From Merluccius polli (taxonomy: Eukaryota > Chordata > Actinopteri > Gadiformes > Merlucciidae), in NCBI GenBank assembly GCA_030340625.1, contig JAOPHQ010001993.1, positions 124,001 to 188,000 of the forward strand: DNA of 64,000 nucleotides, in the 5' to 3' direction. Shown in pieces: positions 1-9,534 of this stretch. The position numbers and the translations under genes are program-made. How positions within the stretch are numbered: position 1 is the stretch's first letter; each line of letters opens with the position of its first letter. The notes below the pieces were generated by a model. That model had not been told where the DNA came from, searched no databases, and saw only the letters and a list, made by a program, of their open reading frames with translations.

Positions 1-157
1 ATTGTATGTGTCATATTGTTATCATATATTTTGAAGGGTGAATGGAACAGCAGTTTCACTTCTGCAGAAGAAGAAAATATCAGCTTGCATTAAAGCCTTT
101 AAATTGGATTTCCCTTATTATTTTTTTTCACTGACTATTTTTTTTCTTGGCACCAAC

Positions 158-575
158 CAGGTGTAATCAGGCATATGCACCACAAAAAAAATCATTTTGA
201 GAAACAATTTCCTTCCCTGCAATGTCATATCATTTCTGATGCAAGGTGCGCACTCCAAATATTTGTTGAGCATACAGCACATACCCTTTGTCACCAATTT
301 ACTGTAACACTTGCCTGTTTTGCATAAAACTGGAGATTAAGTCGCGAGGGCAAACAAGCTAAACAAACACCAAGTCTAGCCTACTTCATGAATCCCCCCA
401 CCGGTCCGGTGTACTTGAGTCCTGACTGGACTACCAACCATAGGCCCACAATTCAGCACTAAGCTGTGCGGGCGTGTTTGGCAAGTGTTGTGCTCTGCAT
501 GGGGGCAGTGGGGGTCTAGTGGGGGTACGATGATACCATAATCATAACGGCTGCTGGTACCTTTTGCTCCAGCGA
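158..575 (+). repeat. Uncharacterised interspersed repeat, copy 1 (without internal insertion)
   Basis: Starts at CACCAACCAGGTGTAATCA and matches 4731-5043 almost base for base, then resumes its match at 6010-6117. The two copies share the GAGAAACAATT, CACATACCCTTTGTCACCAATT, TAAACAAACACCAAGTC and CATAGGCCCACAATTCAGC blocks. At the junction this copy reads CAGCACTAAGCTGTGCGGGCG and has no insertion. It therefore represents the empty site for the MITE found in copy 2. No coding capacity is recognisable and I cannot name the family. Confidence 0.75.
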
Positions 576-667
576 GATGCCAAGCCCATATAAGAGGGGA
601 CATCGGTACTGCTGCTACACTGGTTCGGGGAAACCATGTCTATGTTGTCCAATCAGAAGAAAGAATG

Positions 668-726
<59 letters not shown>
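668..726. repeat. (TAA)n microsatellite
   Basis: About 20 nearly perfect TAA units. Open frames through it on both strands (poly-Asn, poly-Ile, poly-Leu, poly-Tyr) are artefacts of the repeat. Confidence 0.97.
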
Positions 727-727
<1 letters not shown>

Positions 728-1050
728 TATGTTCAAACCAATCACCGACAGCACAGCAAAGTGCATGCAACTGTATTGAAACCTCCCACCGACATTGCCA
801 ATGTCGGCAGCAAACGATGCAGCAGCCATAATGAAGAGAAGGGAAATACGAGAGGACAATGTGCAAAACTGAAATAAATATTGCCATGGCTCACCAACAA
901 CGTCGAGAGCTGTTGCAAAATAGTTTGCTAGTATCATAGCTTCAACTCAAGGGAGCTCTGCCACTTCTCCCTGGAGACCCAGGTTCAAAGTCCACCTTGT
1001 TTGCTCTCTAGCAAAACACAAGAGATTTTGGAAACGTAACAATGTCATGT
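727..1050. other. Unassigned stretch
   Basis: Contains CACCGACATTGCCAATGTCGG, a short inverted repeat (CCGACATTG/CAATGTCGG). I see no gene or recognisable element before the tRNA-like array begins. Confidence 0.5.
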
Positions 1051-1977
1051 GAATTGTAATGTAAATTATAAACTCTGACCAGATCACATCACAGTGGCGC
1101 AGTGGACATAGTACATAGTTTGTTTCTAGATTCCCTCCTCTTCCCACCCACTTTCATTTCCCACAAAACCCAATTTAATCATGGTGGCGCAGTGGATAAA
1201 GCCATGAGTGCTCAGCTTTGAATATCTGGGTTCAAGTCCCACAAACCCATTTATAACCCCCAAGGTAAGCATATTGAGTGTGGCGCTGTGGTACTCAGCT
1301 CCGAAAACAAGTCCCGCTGAGTACGCTGTGCTTGTAAACTTAACCTAATCATGATGTTTTGCAAATGAAATGATGTTGTGAATTGTAATGTCAATTACAA
1401 ACCCTGACTTTGGAACTCCCAGTGTCATGGTGGCACAGTGGACAGAGCTGTGGTGCTCAGCTCTGTAGACCTGGGATGAGGTCCCACTGACAGCACAAAT
1501 GTAATGCAATCATGTGTTTTTGGAAAATAAACAATCAATTATATGGCAATTATAAACTCTGACTTGCTAATAGCCAGCGTCACTGTGATCTAGTGCAAAG
1601 AGCTGTGCGCAGAGGTTAGAGCTGTGGTGCTCAGTGCTGCATAGTCTGGGTCCGGCTCCTGCTGAGTACGGTAACTTTGGAAACTTAAGTTTTATGAATG
1701 AAACGATGTCATGTGAATTGTAACGTCAATTACAAACTCTGATTTGGTAATTGCCAGCATCATTGTGTAGCTATTGAAAGAGCTGTGGTGTACAGTGCTG
1801 TAAACCTAATGTAATCATGAAATTTTGGAAAAGAAACAATGTGATGTGAATTGTACAGTCAAATATAAACTCCAGCAAGTTCATTGGCAGCATCTTGGTG
1901 GCGCAGCAGAGAGCGCTGTAGTGCTCAGCTTATGAGACCCGGGTTCAATTCCTGGCGATGGTGTGACTATGTACAGT
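1051..1977 (+). repeat. Tandem array of degenerate tRNA-like modules, forward half
   Basis: Six or so diverged units of about 135-175 bp. Each has a tRNA-like head, with a box-A-like TGGCGCAGTGGANAGAGC and a box-B-like GGGTTCAAGTCCC, followed by a tail reading GAATTGTAATGTCAATTA then TAAACTCTGAC. Heads start near 1090, 1182, 1278, 1430, 1590 and 1893; tails lie near 1051, 1380, 1535, 1714 and 1849. The best-preserved head is 1893-1965 (GGTGGCGCAGCAGAGAGC ... GGGTTCAATTCC). None can fold as an intact tRNA; internal RNA polymerase III promoter boxes are only suggested. The same module recurs in reverse orientation at 2300-3320. Confidence 0.75.
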
Positions 1978-1982
1978 ATGGG

Positions 1983-2180
1983 TGAATGCGGCTGGCTGAG
2001 AGAGGCTAGGTGGATGGATGAGTGAGCCTGGGAGGCTAGGTGTATGTATGTATGGATGAGTGAGGCTGACTGTGAGCCTGCGAGGCTAGGTGGATGAGTG
2101 AGCCTGGGAGGCTAGGTGTATGGATGAGCGAGGCTGGCAGTGAGCCTTGGAGGCTAGGTGGATGGATGAGCCTGCTGGTG
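1983..2180. repeat. Minisatellite, GGCTAGGTGGATGGATGAG units
   Basis: Five diverged units beginning GAGGCTAGGTG near 2002, 2032, 2081, 2108 and 2149. They vary in length through TGTA and GGAT expansions and are interleaved with GTGAGCCTGGGA. The block sits at the centre of the mirror-image tRNA-like array and separates its forward and reverse halves. Confidence 0.8.
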
Positions 2181-2299
2181 GGTCGGTGACAGAAGGTAGA
2201 CTTCTCACACTTCATAGTTGGACAGCTGGCAGGCAAAACATTAAGTACGCATTCCCTCCAACGCGCATGCATTCACTCATGCGCATCCATTCACACTCA

Positions 2300-3320
2300 A
2301 GGGCCTCGAACCCAGGTCGCCAGAACTGACAAAACAACCACTCTCGACGCTGTCTACTCCTTGGTCAGAGTTTATAATTGACATTACAATTCCCGTGACA
2401 TAGTTTCCAAAATGTTATCAGGTTTCCAAGGAGAGTGTCTCCAGAATTGATATCGACTGACTCTCTCGACTGCGCCACCCAGACTATAGACACAAGTTGG
2501 TTGGAGGTTTTAATTGACATGACATAGTTTCCAAAATGTTATCGGGTTTCCAAGAAGAGTTTTTGGCAGGTATTGAACCAATGTCTCCAGAACTGATAAC
2601 AGCTCTCTCGACTGCGCCACCCAGACGACAGATACACCTTGGTTGGTGGTTTTAATTGACATTACAATTCACATGACATTGTTAACATTACATTCCCATG
2701 GAAAAACTAGGGACAATAACCAACAACCCTCTTTGATGCGCCGGCAATGAGCACCCAGGTCTTTGAAAATGCTAACCATCAGCTCTTGATGCTGTGCCAA
2801 CAAAATGCTGTTTACAATGAGGTCTGCGGCTATACATGACATTACAATTCTAATTACATTGTTACATTTCCAAAAATACATCATTACACTTCTAAAAATA
2901 CATAATTACGTGAGGTTTCCATGGAGCACACCTTGCCGGGACCTATGATTGTTCGAAGGTTATAATTGACATAAAAATTCAAATTACATTGTTACGTTTC
3001 TAAAATTACATTTCCGTCGAGAACACCCTTTGCTAGAATTGAACCCATGTCTCCAGAGCTGTAAGCCGACAGCTCTATCAGCTGCACTACCACGATACCA
3101 GCCAACGGCTGGTCTGGAGTTTATATTTGACATTACAATTCACATGACATTGTTAAACTTAAAAATATACATCAGGTTTCCATGGTGTAAGACCAGCGCT
3201 GGACGCGAACCCGGGGCTCATATGCAACAGCTCGTTGACATTAAATTCAGACGTCTTTACATTTCCAAAATTACAATAGGTTTCCATGGAGACCACCCAC
3301 TCAAACCCGGGTCTTGAGAG
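2300..3320 (-). repeat. Tandem array of degenerate tRNA-like modules, reverse half
   Basis: The same module as 1051-1977, on the minus strand. Tails read TTATAATTGACATTACAATTC near 2370, 2500, 2650, 2830, 2955 and 3120, a spacing of about 125-185 bp. Reversed heads read CTCTCGACTGCGCCACCCAGAC near 2461 and 2595. Read on the minus strand, 2550-2625 gives GGTGGCGCAGTCGAGAGAGC followed by GGTTCAATACC, again box-A and box-B like. Later units (2700-3320) are more degraded. A shared linker, GGTTTCCATGGAGA or GTTTCCAAGGAGAG, recurs between units. Confidence 0.75.
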
Positions 3321-3539
3321 CTGTGGTAATATGGAGCACACATCAGGGTGGTGAAGACAGCAAAGCACATCATCGGCTGCCACCTCCCTACTGTGCAAGG
3401 TTTCTACAACAGTGCAAATCTGAATACTTACAAGTTTGGTAAATCTTTCTAATGAATGACAAAAATCATAAGTGAAGCATCATTAACATATTGACCACAT
3501 GTATGCATATCTTTAACTTAACCGTACATTCCCGGTTAA

Positions 3540-3774
3540 TGAATGGTACTCCACTGGGCTTCATTCAAAGTCCAGTGTAAATGTACACTCCGGCCCACGT
3601 CCACTTGACATGCCTTTTTATATGCTATCCTATAGTTGTATATTTGTATCTATATTTCTTACTCTTATTGCCTTTCTACTTGGCGCATGCCTTGTCCTAA
3701 GAATTTCAGTGTCTAGAACTACCCTTTGTTTTACTGTGCATTTGATAAATAAAAGTCTTGATCTTGATCATCAG
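3540..3774 (+). mobile_element. Probable non-LTR retrotransposon 3' end
   Basis: Ends with GATAAATAAAAG followed by TCTTGATCTTGATC, a poly(A)-signal-like hexamer plus a short tandem tail of the kind left by 5'-truncated fish LINEs. No reverse-transcriptase residues remain, so the family (Rex, L2 or CR1 group) cannot be assigned. Confidence 0.45.
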
Positions 3775-4095
3775 TGGACCAAAACACAACGTTATTAAAA
3801 CTAATAACCAATGTTGCACAATGTCCCAACAGTAAGCTATCTAAAAGTAAACAATGGACAGATTAACTGTTCAGAACTGACCAATTGCAACCCTAGCATG
3901 GTTATTAAAACATCACACGTTTTGTGGTGTTTGTGCGTGCGTAAATCAGATTAATAAAAAACACATCATAAATACTTTATTCATTATACAAACCCATTAT
4001 ATGTCATGATATTTCTTATCCTGTATATTAACCTTTAACCAGTAACCTTTTTGTTTACTTGAGTTAAAAACTGTATACCCTGTTCATTTAAAATA
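3775..4095. other. AT-rich stretch without a recognisable feature
   Basis: Low-complexity AT-rich DNA. I see no gene or named repeat. Confidence 0.5.
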
Positions 4096-4185
4096 ACTAA
4101 TTCTTAAGCGCACTAATTGTAAATTGTAAAGAGTGGCCACAAGTTAGAAAAGCGCTATATGAATGCAGTCCATTTACCATTTACA
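4096..4185 (+). mobile_element. SINE/L2-type 3' tail fragment
   Basis: Contains AAAAGCGCTATATGAATGCAG followed by TCCATTTACCATTTAC. This is the common fish tail shared by L2-group LINEs and their SINEs. The same GCGCTATATAAATG tail occurs in the complete SINE at 5321-5876. Confidence 0.6.
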
Positions 4186-4730
4186 ATCAACATATAATGA
4201 TTCCAAGTACTCAAATACAGTTCAAATTCCAGGTGTCAGCTAGATGTCCCAAGATCTGGGGCCAACCGATTTGCATCTGGGAATAAAAGTCATATTATAA
4301 AGCAAAAGATCAGGTTGTTATTATTATACTTGGTTCTCGCTTGTTTTGATAATAATGGACCTTATTCACCTAGCGGCCATCTTGGTCCCATCTTGGTTCT
4401 TTTCAGGCTAGCTGAAAAGTGATGCAGATGGCAGTTGGTTTTGGGATAGGATGACAGAATCGGGAGTCGACCGAAGATTCAAGCCTCAGGTACGCCGGGG
4501 GTGTTGCTTCACGGTTGCCCACTATTTGGGAAGCTACGTTCTCCGGCAACGGTCTTCTGTTCAGGTTTGATGCCCGATTGGCTGGATTTACTTCAGCGCA
4601 TTGGGATGGGTACATTCCTTGAAAAAATTTAAATACAATGCAGAGCAGAGTGAGATTTACAATTTTCGCACCTCTCGCTGATTTTACAAGGGCAGCACAC
4701 ACTTTTAATTCTTGATGTACCACTGACGTG
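4186..4730. other. Unassigned stretch with an unrecognised minus-strand open frame
   Basis: A 106-codon frame lies on the minus strand at 4403-4723. I do not recognise it, and it has no domain, signal or splice context I would defend. The block GACCTTATTCACC then TAGCGGCCATCTTGG near 4360-4390 looks like the edge of an interspersed repeat, but no partner edge is present in the window. Confidence 0.35.
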
Positions 4731-5043
4731 GCACCAACCAGGTGTAATCAAGCATATGCACCCCAAAAAAATCATTTTGAGAAACAATTAATTTCCCTGC
4801 AGAGTGTCTATCGTTTCTGATGCAAGGTGTGCACTCCAAATATTTGTTAATATTAAAGCACATACCCTTTGTCACCAATTCACTGCAACACCTGCCTGTT
4901 TTGCACGCAAGTGGAGATTGAGTCATGAGGGCAAAGAAGCTAAACAAACACCAAGTCGAGCCTACTTCATGAATGAATTTCCCCCCCATCCCAGTGTTTA
5001 GTCCTGCCTGGACTACAAACCATAGGCCCACAATTCAGCGCAA

Positions 5044-6009
5044 ATGGCGCTTTTCCACCGCATGGTACCAAATCGGATTGACTCTGCTCTACTCGCTTGG
5101 ATTGGTTTTTCGTTAGCAAAAGTTGTGGATAGTACCTGGTACTTTTTGTTGCTATCAGTCAAGGTTCCAAGCGACCTGAGCTGATACTAAAAGGTGACGT
5201 GAAAACACTGCAGATCACTGATTGGTCAGAGAGAATCGTCACTAGAATCATCAGCCCACTATCCCTTTGATATCCTCTGTTATAAGAGTAGCATAACTTC
5301 TTTAAGGAATAGTGTGTTATAGCCAGCACCATGGCTACCTACCTCGCACTGCTGGTTTCTCTGGAAGCTAAGCGGGGCTGGTCTGGTCCATTCTTGGATG
5401 GGAGATGAGTTGGTGGTGGTAGAGGTGTTGGAGGGCCAGTAGGGGTTGCTCATCCCTCTGGCCCCAATGCCCCGGGACGGAGATGGGGACTCTGTCCTGT
5501 CTAGAGCACTGTCTTTTGGATGAGACGTTAAAACCGAGGTCCTGACTCCCTGTGGTCACTAAAGATCCCGTGGCACTCATCGCAAGAGTAGGGGTGCTAA
5601 CCCCGGTGTCCTGGCCAAATTCCCAACCTGGCTCTTGTACCATCATGGCCACCTAATCATCCCCTGGTCTCTAATTGGTTAGTTTCATACCTCTCCGCTG
5701 TGCCAGTGTGTGGTGAGCGTTCTGGTGCATACTGGCTGCCGTGCATCACCCAGGTGGGTGCTACACACTGGTAGTGGATGAGGTGTCATATCCCCCCCCC
5801 CCACACACACTATGTCAAGCGCTTTGGGTATCTTCAAAAGCGCTATATAAATGCTATATAAATTAATTATTATTATAAGAGCAACGTAGCTCCTTTAAGG
5901 AATAGGGCAGTGTGTTATAAGAGTAGCGTAGCTCCTTTAAGAAATAGGACAGTGTAGAGCGAGTAGAGAAGAGTTGTGCCGAGCAATACCATGCAGTGGA
6001 AAAACGGCA
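5044..6009. mobile_element. PIF/Harbinger-like MITE inserted in the repeat
   Basis: Inverted termini ATGGCGCTTTTCCACCGCATG and, from the right end read in reverse, TGCCGTTTTTCCACTGCATGG. The empty site in copy 1 reads CTAAG; here the element is bordered by CAA (5041-5043) and TAA (6010-6012), consistent with a 3-bp TAA duplication with one mutation. Internally a roughly 44-bp motif (TTATAAGAGTAGCGTAGCTCC, TTTAAGGAATAGG) is repeated near 5279, 5874 and 5917. The first two of these copies flank a SINE. The superfamily call rests on the 3-bp target and terminus style, not on a transposase. Confidence 0.6.
5321..5876 (+). mobile_element. 5S-rRNA-derived SINE (SINE3-like)
   Basis: The head contains GGAAGCTAAGCGGGGCTGGTC and TTCTTGGATGGGAGATGA. 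These correspond to the internal promoter region of 5S rRNA (AAGCTAAGCAGGG and CTTGGATGGGAGACC in the gene), the mark of 5S-derived SINEs. The body includes GGATGAGACGTTAAAACCGAGG, a segment common in fish repeats of this type. The tail is AAGCGCTTTGGGTATCTTC, AAAAGCGCTATATAAATG and a TTATTATTAT end, the L2-type tail recognised by a partner LINE. It sits inside the MITE at 5044-6009. The sequence is diverged and carries a C10 run. Confidence 0.85.
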
Positions 6010-6119
6010 TAAGTTGTGCGGGCGCGTGTGGCTGATGAAACAGACAGTGGCGCGAGGGGGTTGTCTCACCCTTAGGTGTCTTCCCCCCCTGGCAAGGTGC
6101 CTTTTGCTCCAATGAGATC

Positions 6120-6509
6120 GGGGGGGGGGGGGCATTCCCTGGTGAGGGGGAGAACCGTAGCAAGCACTGGGAGAATAAAACACTAATGAGTGATCATAGG
6201 TGCTAGGCTCTTCTTTTTTTTGCGTCTTTGGATTGGACCAAATAAATCTAGTTATGGAGTCGATCGATCTGTTTTTGTTTTCCCTTCATCTGATTTAGTT
6301 TTTCTGCTCATTTAATTTCTTTCTACACTTCCACAACCACACACACACACACACGCATATACACCTACCACCCAGGTGAAGGCTGAAAGTTATTTGAAAT
6401 TATTTAACAACTAAGGCAAGCAAAAACTGACAAAAAATAAGAAAAAGGGAGCAAAAAATATGTATGAATACAATGAGTGGGATGGAGGGACGTGGGTGCC
6501 TAGCAGGAA

Positions 6510-6544
<35 letters not shown>

Positions 6545-7090
6545 ATGAGCCAACAGTTGCCGCAGTGCAAAGAGCCGCCGAAGGTTAATTTCTCCAGCTC
6601 AGCATCTTGCCAATATCCCCCTCCCGCTGCAACCTCTCTAGGACAACCATCTGTTACCCCTCCTCTCCCCCGTCTGCCTCCCCAACCTCCCCCATCAGGA
6701 GTGGACACGCACCTCCACCTCCAGAAAACGACTGCAAGCGGCATGGAAGTGGCGAGTGACAATGTGACGATAAAGAAGGATAGCATGTGCAAAAGCGAAA
6801 CAAAGCACAGCTGGCTTGCTAGTATTACAAGAAGAACAGCGGAAACATGACATGTTGCTCTGATGACACGAGAGGCAAATCTTTATGTGACTGACCCAGT
6901 ATGAGCAAGTTATTGTAGAGCGTAAACTAAATAGTGAATATCACTCATGCTATATGAAAATTAGCCAATAGGGTGAAAAAGTAGATTTTCATTTCAACTT
7001 ACATTTTGCAATTAACACTGCAAAATCAAACAAAAGCAGATTATTTTTTGGCAGGGGAGGGGGTTTTCAGCAGCAACCCACTATATATAT
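6120..7090. other. Non-repetitive stretch with short microsatellites
   Basis: Contains short poly-G, CA (6341-6354) and GA tracts. Two overlapping frames on opposite strands at 6511-6850 are proline- or serine-rich readings of a CCTCCC-rich tract. I see no gene. Confidence 0.5.
6514..6540. repeat. (GA)n microsatellite
   Basis: Thirteen GA units. Confidence 0.95.
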
Positions 7091-7245
7091 ATATTAGTGT
7101 TGGGCATAGATTAATTAATTTAATCTAGATGAATCTAACTGTAATCTTGGAATTAATCTAGATTAAAATGGCTCATTTGAATTCTGTCAAAGGCATTCAT
7201 AATATGCGTGTGCTACCTAAATAATGACTAAAAATAAGTCTGCGC

Positions 7246-7346
7246 GGGGGGGGGTGGGGGGGGGGGGCGCGATTGTTGACCGGAGGGGGAGAGGTGCGCG
7301 ATTGTTGACCGGAGGGGGAGAGGTGCACGATTGTTGACGGGGGGGG
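7246..7346. repeat. G-rich tract with three 29-bp tandem units
   Basis: G9 and G12 runs followed by GCGCGATTGTTGACCGGAGG at 7267, 7296 and 7325 (third copy GCACGATTG), period 29. The runs of four or more G could form G-quadruplexes. It belongs to the GC-rich cassette group described in the findings. Confidence 0.85.
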
Positions 7347-7605
7347 TCTGTGTGAAACGATCTGGGTTCTCATAAACCTGTTCGCGGTGGTAAGAGACGA
7401 GCAGAGTCTACAGCGTCCATTCACTCCAATAATAACCCGGTCACAGTGATAGATTACGCTAACCCTAACCCTAACCATAACCATAACCCTAACCCTAACC
7501 CTTTTTGGAGTGAATTGTTTCACAGTAGACTGCGGACGCTGTAGACTCTGCTCGTCTCTTACCACCGCGAACGGGTTTATGAGAACCCAGATCGTTTCAC
7601 ACAGA
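7347..7605. repeat. Foldback: 72-bp inverted arms around a telomeric-repeat core
   Basis: The left arm 7347-7418 (from TCTGTGTGAAACGATCTGGG to TCTACAGCGTCC) and right arm 7534-7605 are reverse complements with a single mismatch (AAACCTG against AAACCCG). Just inside, ATTCACTCCA (7419-7428) pairs with TGGAGTGAAT (7506-7515). The loop holds a (TAACCC)7-like run. Copy B of the host hAT lacks this block, so it was inserted into, or amplified within, copy A. Confidence 0.9.
7460..7501 (-). repeat. Interstitial telomeric repeat (TAACCC)7
   Basis: Seven exact-length hexamers: five TAACCC and two TAACCA in the middle. On the minus strand this is the vertebrate telomere repeat TTAGGG. It lies in the loop of the 7347-7605 foldback. 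Confidence 0.95.
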
Positions 7606-7673
7606 CGCGGGAGGGTACCTTTTGCGTCAGTATCAGACGTCTAGGGGCGTGACAAATCGTCGGTATATTACCG

Positions 7674-7756
7674 CCGGGCAGAGGACGCAGCCGTTCCGCA
7701 GCGCAGCCGTTCCGCGGCGCTTACCTTCCTTGGTGGAAATCCGGTATAGACCCAGC
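7674..7756. mobile_element. Fragment of a PIF/Harbinger MITE end
   Basis: CCGGGCAGAGGACGCAGCCG ... TTGGTGGAAATCCGG matches the right end of the MITE at 43627-44378 (GGGCAGAGGACGCAGCCGTA ... CCGGTGGAAATCCGGGG). Only this end is seen. Confidence 0.6.
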
Positions 7757-7858
7757 TCCCAACCCAACTTCGAGAATAGATTAACGGAGATAATTTTTTT
7801 ATCGCACGATAAGAGTCTCGCGTTATCGCAGCGCGTTAACGCCGATAACGGCCCACCA

Positions 7859-7861
<3 letters not shown>

Positions 7862-7905
<44 letters not shown>
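7862..7905. repeat. (TA)n microsatellite
   Basis: About 22 TA units next to the hAT right end. Confidence 0.95.
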
Positions 7906-7907
<2 letters not shown>

Positions 7908-8966
7908 CATTTATTGGACGGTTCACCTTCTTCCACTAGAAACCATTGAAACAGTCTCGGCTCCGACATAATAATCACATAGATAAAGGTCATTCAACTT
8001 TGATTGTGTTGACACAGAGGCATTTTTTTCTTATTATTCCGGGAGGTATGTCGACACTCAGTCATTTTTAGGTTTGTGATCTACAGTTACGCCCCGGCGT
8101 CACCAGTGGCCTTTAAAAGTCGTGCTACACACAAAAAGGCAGAAACAAATCTGTGATTAAAACTCTATAAGTCCGAGTCCATTTGAAGAACGTTTACAAC
8201 ACACAGCAATTACCCTGTCAACTGCCCCCCCACCAAAAAAAACGATGGAAACGACAGTAAAAAAGTAACCAAAAAAGTCAGAGGAAATATAATACACAAC
8301 ATATACGATTTGTTGCAACCTAAAGCAATAAAACGCACACCTCTCAAACTGCCGCTTGACTCGCAATCTTATCGTACAGTGCCACGCGAGCCCGAGGGGG
8401 GAGGTACTAAGTGGTCTCGGGCTCTGGGAGCACCGGTGGTGGCCACACTTCTCCTAACCCCCCCCTCCCGGGAGGACGGCGTGTCAATTATGGTACGGCC
8501 CACTTTCTGTGGGACGACTTCATTCTCCTAATCAAAATAAATGGCCAGGGCCAGCAGAACGTGAATGGAGCTGCTAAGCCCTCGCCGATATTCCATCGAG
8601 ACCAGGGCTGGGACTGGGGGGGAGAAGGGTGGTGGAGGTGGTTTGGGGGACCAAACAAACCCATTATGGCGAGGTAAACAGGATGCCTCAGCACTTTTCT
8701 GAGAGGGGGGGCTTTTCAATGACCACACCGACTGCACCAGAGTCCCTCCCTGCAAGAGAAGCCTGAAGCCTGTGGCTGAAGGGTTTTTTTTTTTTCTCTT
8801 TATCTTTTTTTACGTTCTCATGGTTATTGTAATGCTCATCTCGCTCAGGTGATAAGCGTATATACTCCATTGTGGTGATAAAGACTGTCATTCACATGCA
8901 AATCGCTGAGCTGCTGCAATGACTAAATTCAACTTTTCTCCATACTCATTGCAAAATGGGTGATGT
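7906..8966. other. Single-copy stretch, no gene recognised
   Basis: Mixed-composition DNA with short C and G runs. GAGCCCGAG (8388) and CTCGGGCTC (8416) form a short hairpin. Overlapping short frames on both strands look like chance. Confidence 0.5.
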
Positions 8967-8974
8967 GTTTAACA

Positions 8975-9346
8975 CAGGGGTTCTCAACCTTTTGCAAGCT
9001 GGGCCCCCCCAAAACTGGTTCATTGCAGTTGCGGGGGGGGGGGGGGTGCGCCATTGTCGACGGGGGGGGGGGGGGGGGGGGGGGGGGGGCGTTGCGCGCG
9101 ATCGTAACACACCCCAGACCTACGAGAGGCCGCGGCCCTTCTGGCATCTGCCAGAATGCCAGACGTCCAGTCCATCACTGGTCCGGGTGGTGTCACGATC
9201 GCGCGCACCCCTGCCGTCGGTCGTAGGTCCGGGGTGGATTACGATCGCACGCGCACCCCCCCCTGAACCGCCACTGCTACTCGCGCCCCCCCGGGAGAGT
9301 GTCCGCGCCCCCCAGGGGGGCGCGCCCCACCGGTTGAGAACCACTG
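8975..9346. mobile_element. hAT nonautonomous element (Charlie-like ends)
   Basis: Ends CAGGGGTTCTCAACC and GGTTGAGAACCACTG are inverted repeats of the hAT/Charlie type. The 8-bp duplication GTTTAACA is perfect (8967-8974 and 9347-9354). The interior is a mosaic: G13 and G28 runs after GTCGAC, GCGCGATCGTAACACACCCC, a TTCTGGCATCTGCCAGAA palindrome at 9139-9156 that resembles another hAT end (read in reverse CAGTGATGGACTGGACGTC), then CCGTCGGTCGTAGGTCCGGG and a poly-C rich right part. There is no transposase. Confidence 0.9.
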
Positions 9347-9433
9347 GTTTAACACATTGGTATATTTGACCAAGTAGAGGCTATACTGTGAGTGAGTGTA
9401 TGAGTGTGTATGAATGGATGTATATTCGATATA

Positions 9434-9436
<3 letters not shown>

Positions 9437-9526
<90 letters not shown>

Positions 9527-9534
9527 CATACATG
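9437..9534. repeat. (TA)n then (TACA)n microsatellite
   Basis: About 31 TA units grading into TACA units. Confidence 0.95.

Larger units (their letters stand above)
4731..6117 (+). repeat. Uncharacterised interspersed repeat, copy 2 (filled site)
   Basis: Second copy of the repeat at 158-575. The left part (4731-5043) and right part (6010-6117, GTTGTGCGGGCGCGTGTGG ... GGTGCCTTTTGCTCCAATGAG) flank a 966-bp insertion that is absent from copy 1. A poly-G run of 12-13 follows directly. Confidence 0.75.
7095..7861. mobile_element. hAT nonautonomous element, copy A, with internal foldback
   Basis: Left end TAGTGTTGGGCATAGATTAA; right end in reverse TAGTGGTGGGCCGTTATCGG. It is flanked by ATATATAT on both sides, compatible with an 8-bp hAT duplication but inside TA repeats. 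The same element occurs in opposite orientation at 34678-35129, with a clean duplication. Inside lie three 29-bp GCGCGATTGTTGACCGG units, a foldback with a telomeric core, and a PIF MITE end. No transposase frame is present. Confidence 0.85.

Noticed and set aside
1893..1965. Possible functional tRNA gene
   Set aside because: Has box-A and box-B-like motifs but no acceptor-stem pairing and belongs to a decayed array.
7197..7565. 122-codon minus frame with alternating Arg-Val
   Set aside because: The RVRVRVMVMVRVRV part is translated telomeric repeat; the rest is the foldback arm.
8956..9369. 137-codon glycine- and proline-rich frame
   Set aside because: Translated poly-G and poly-C of the hAT element at 8975-9346.
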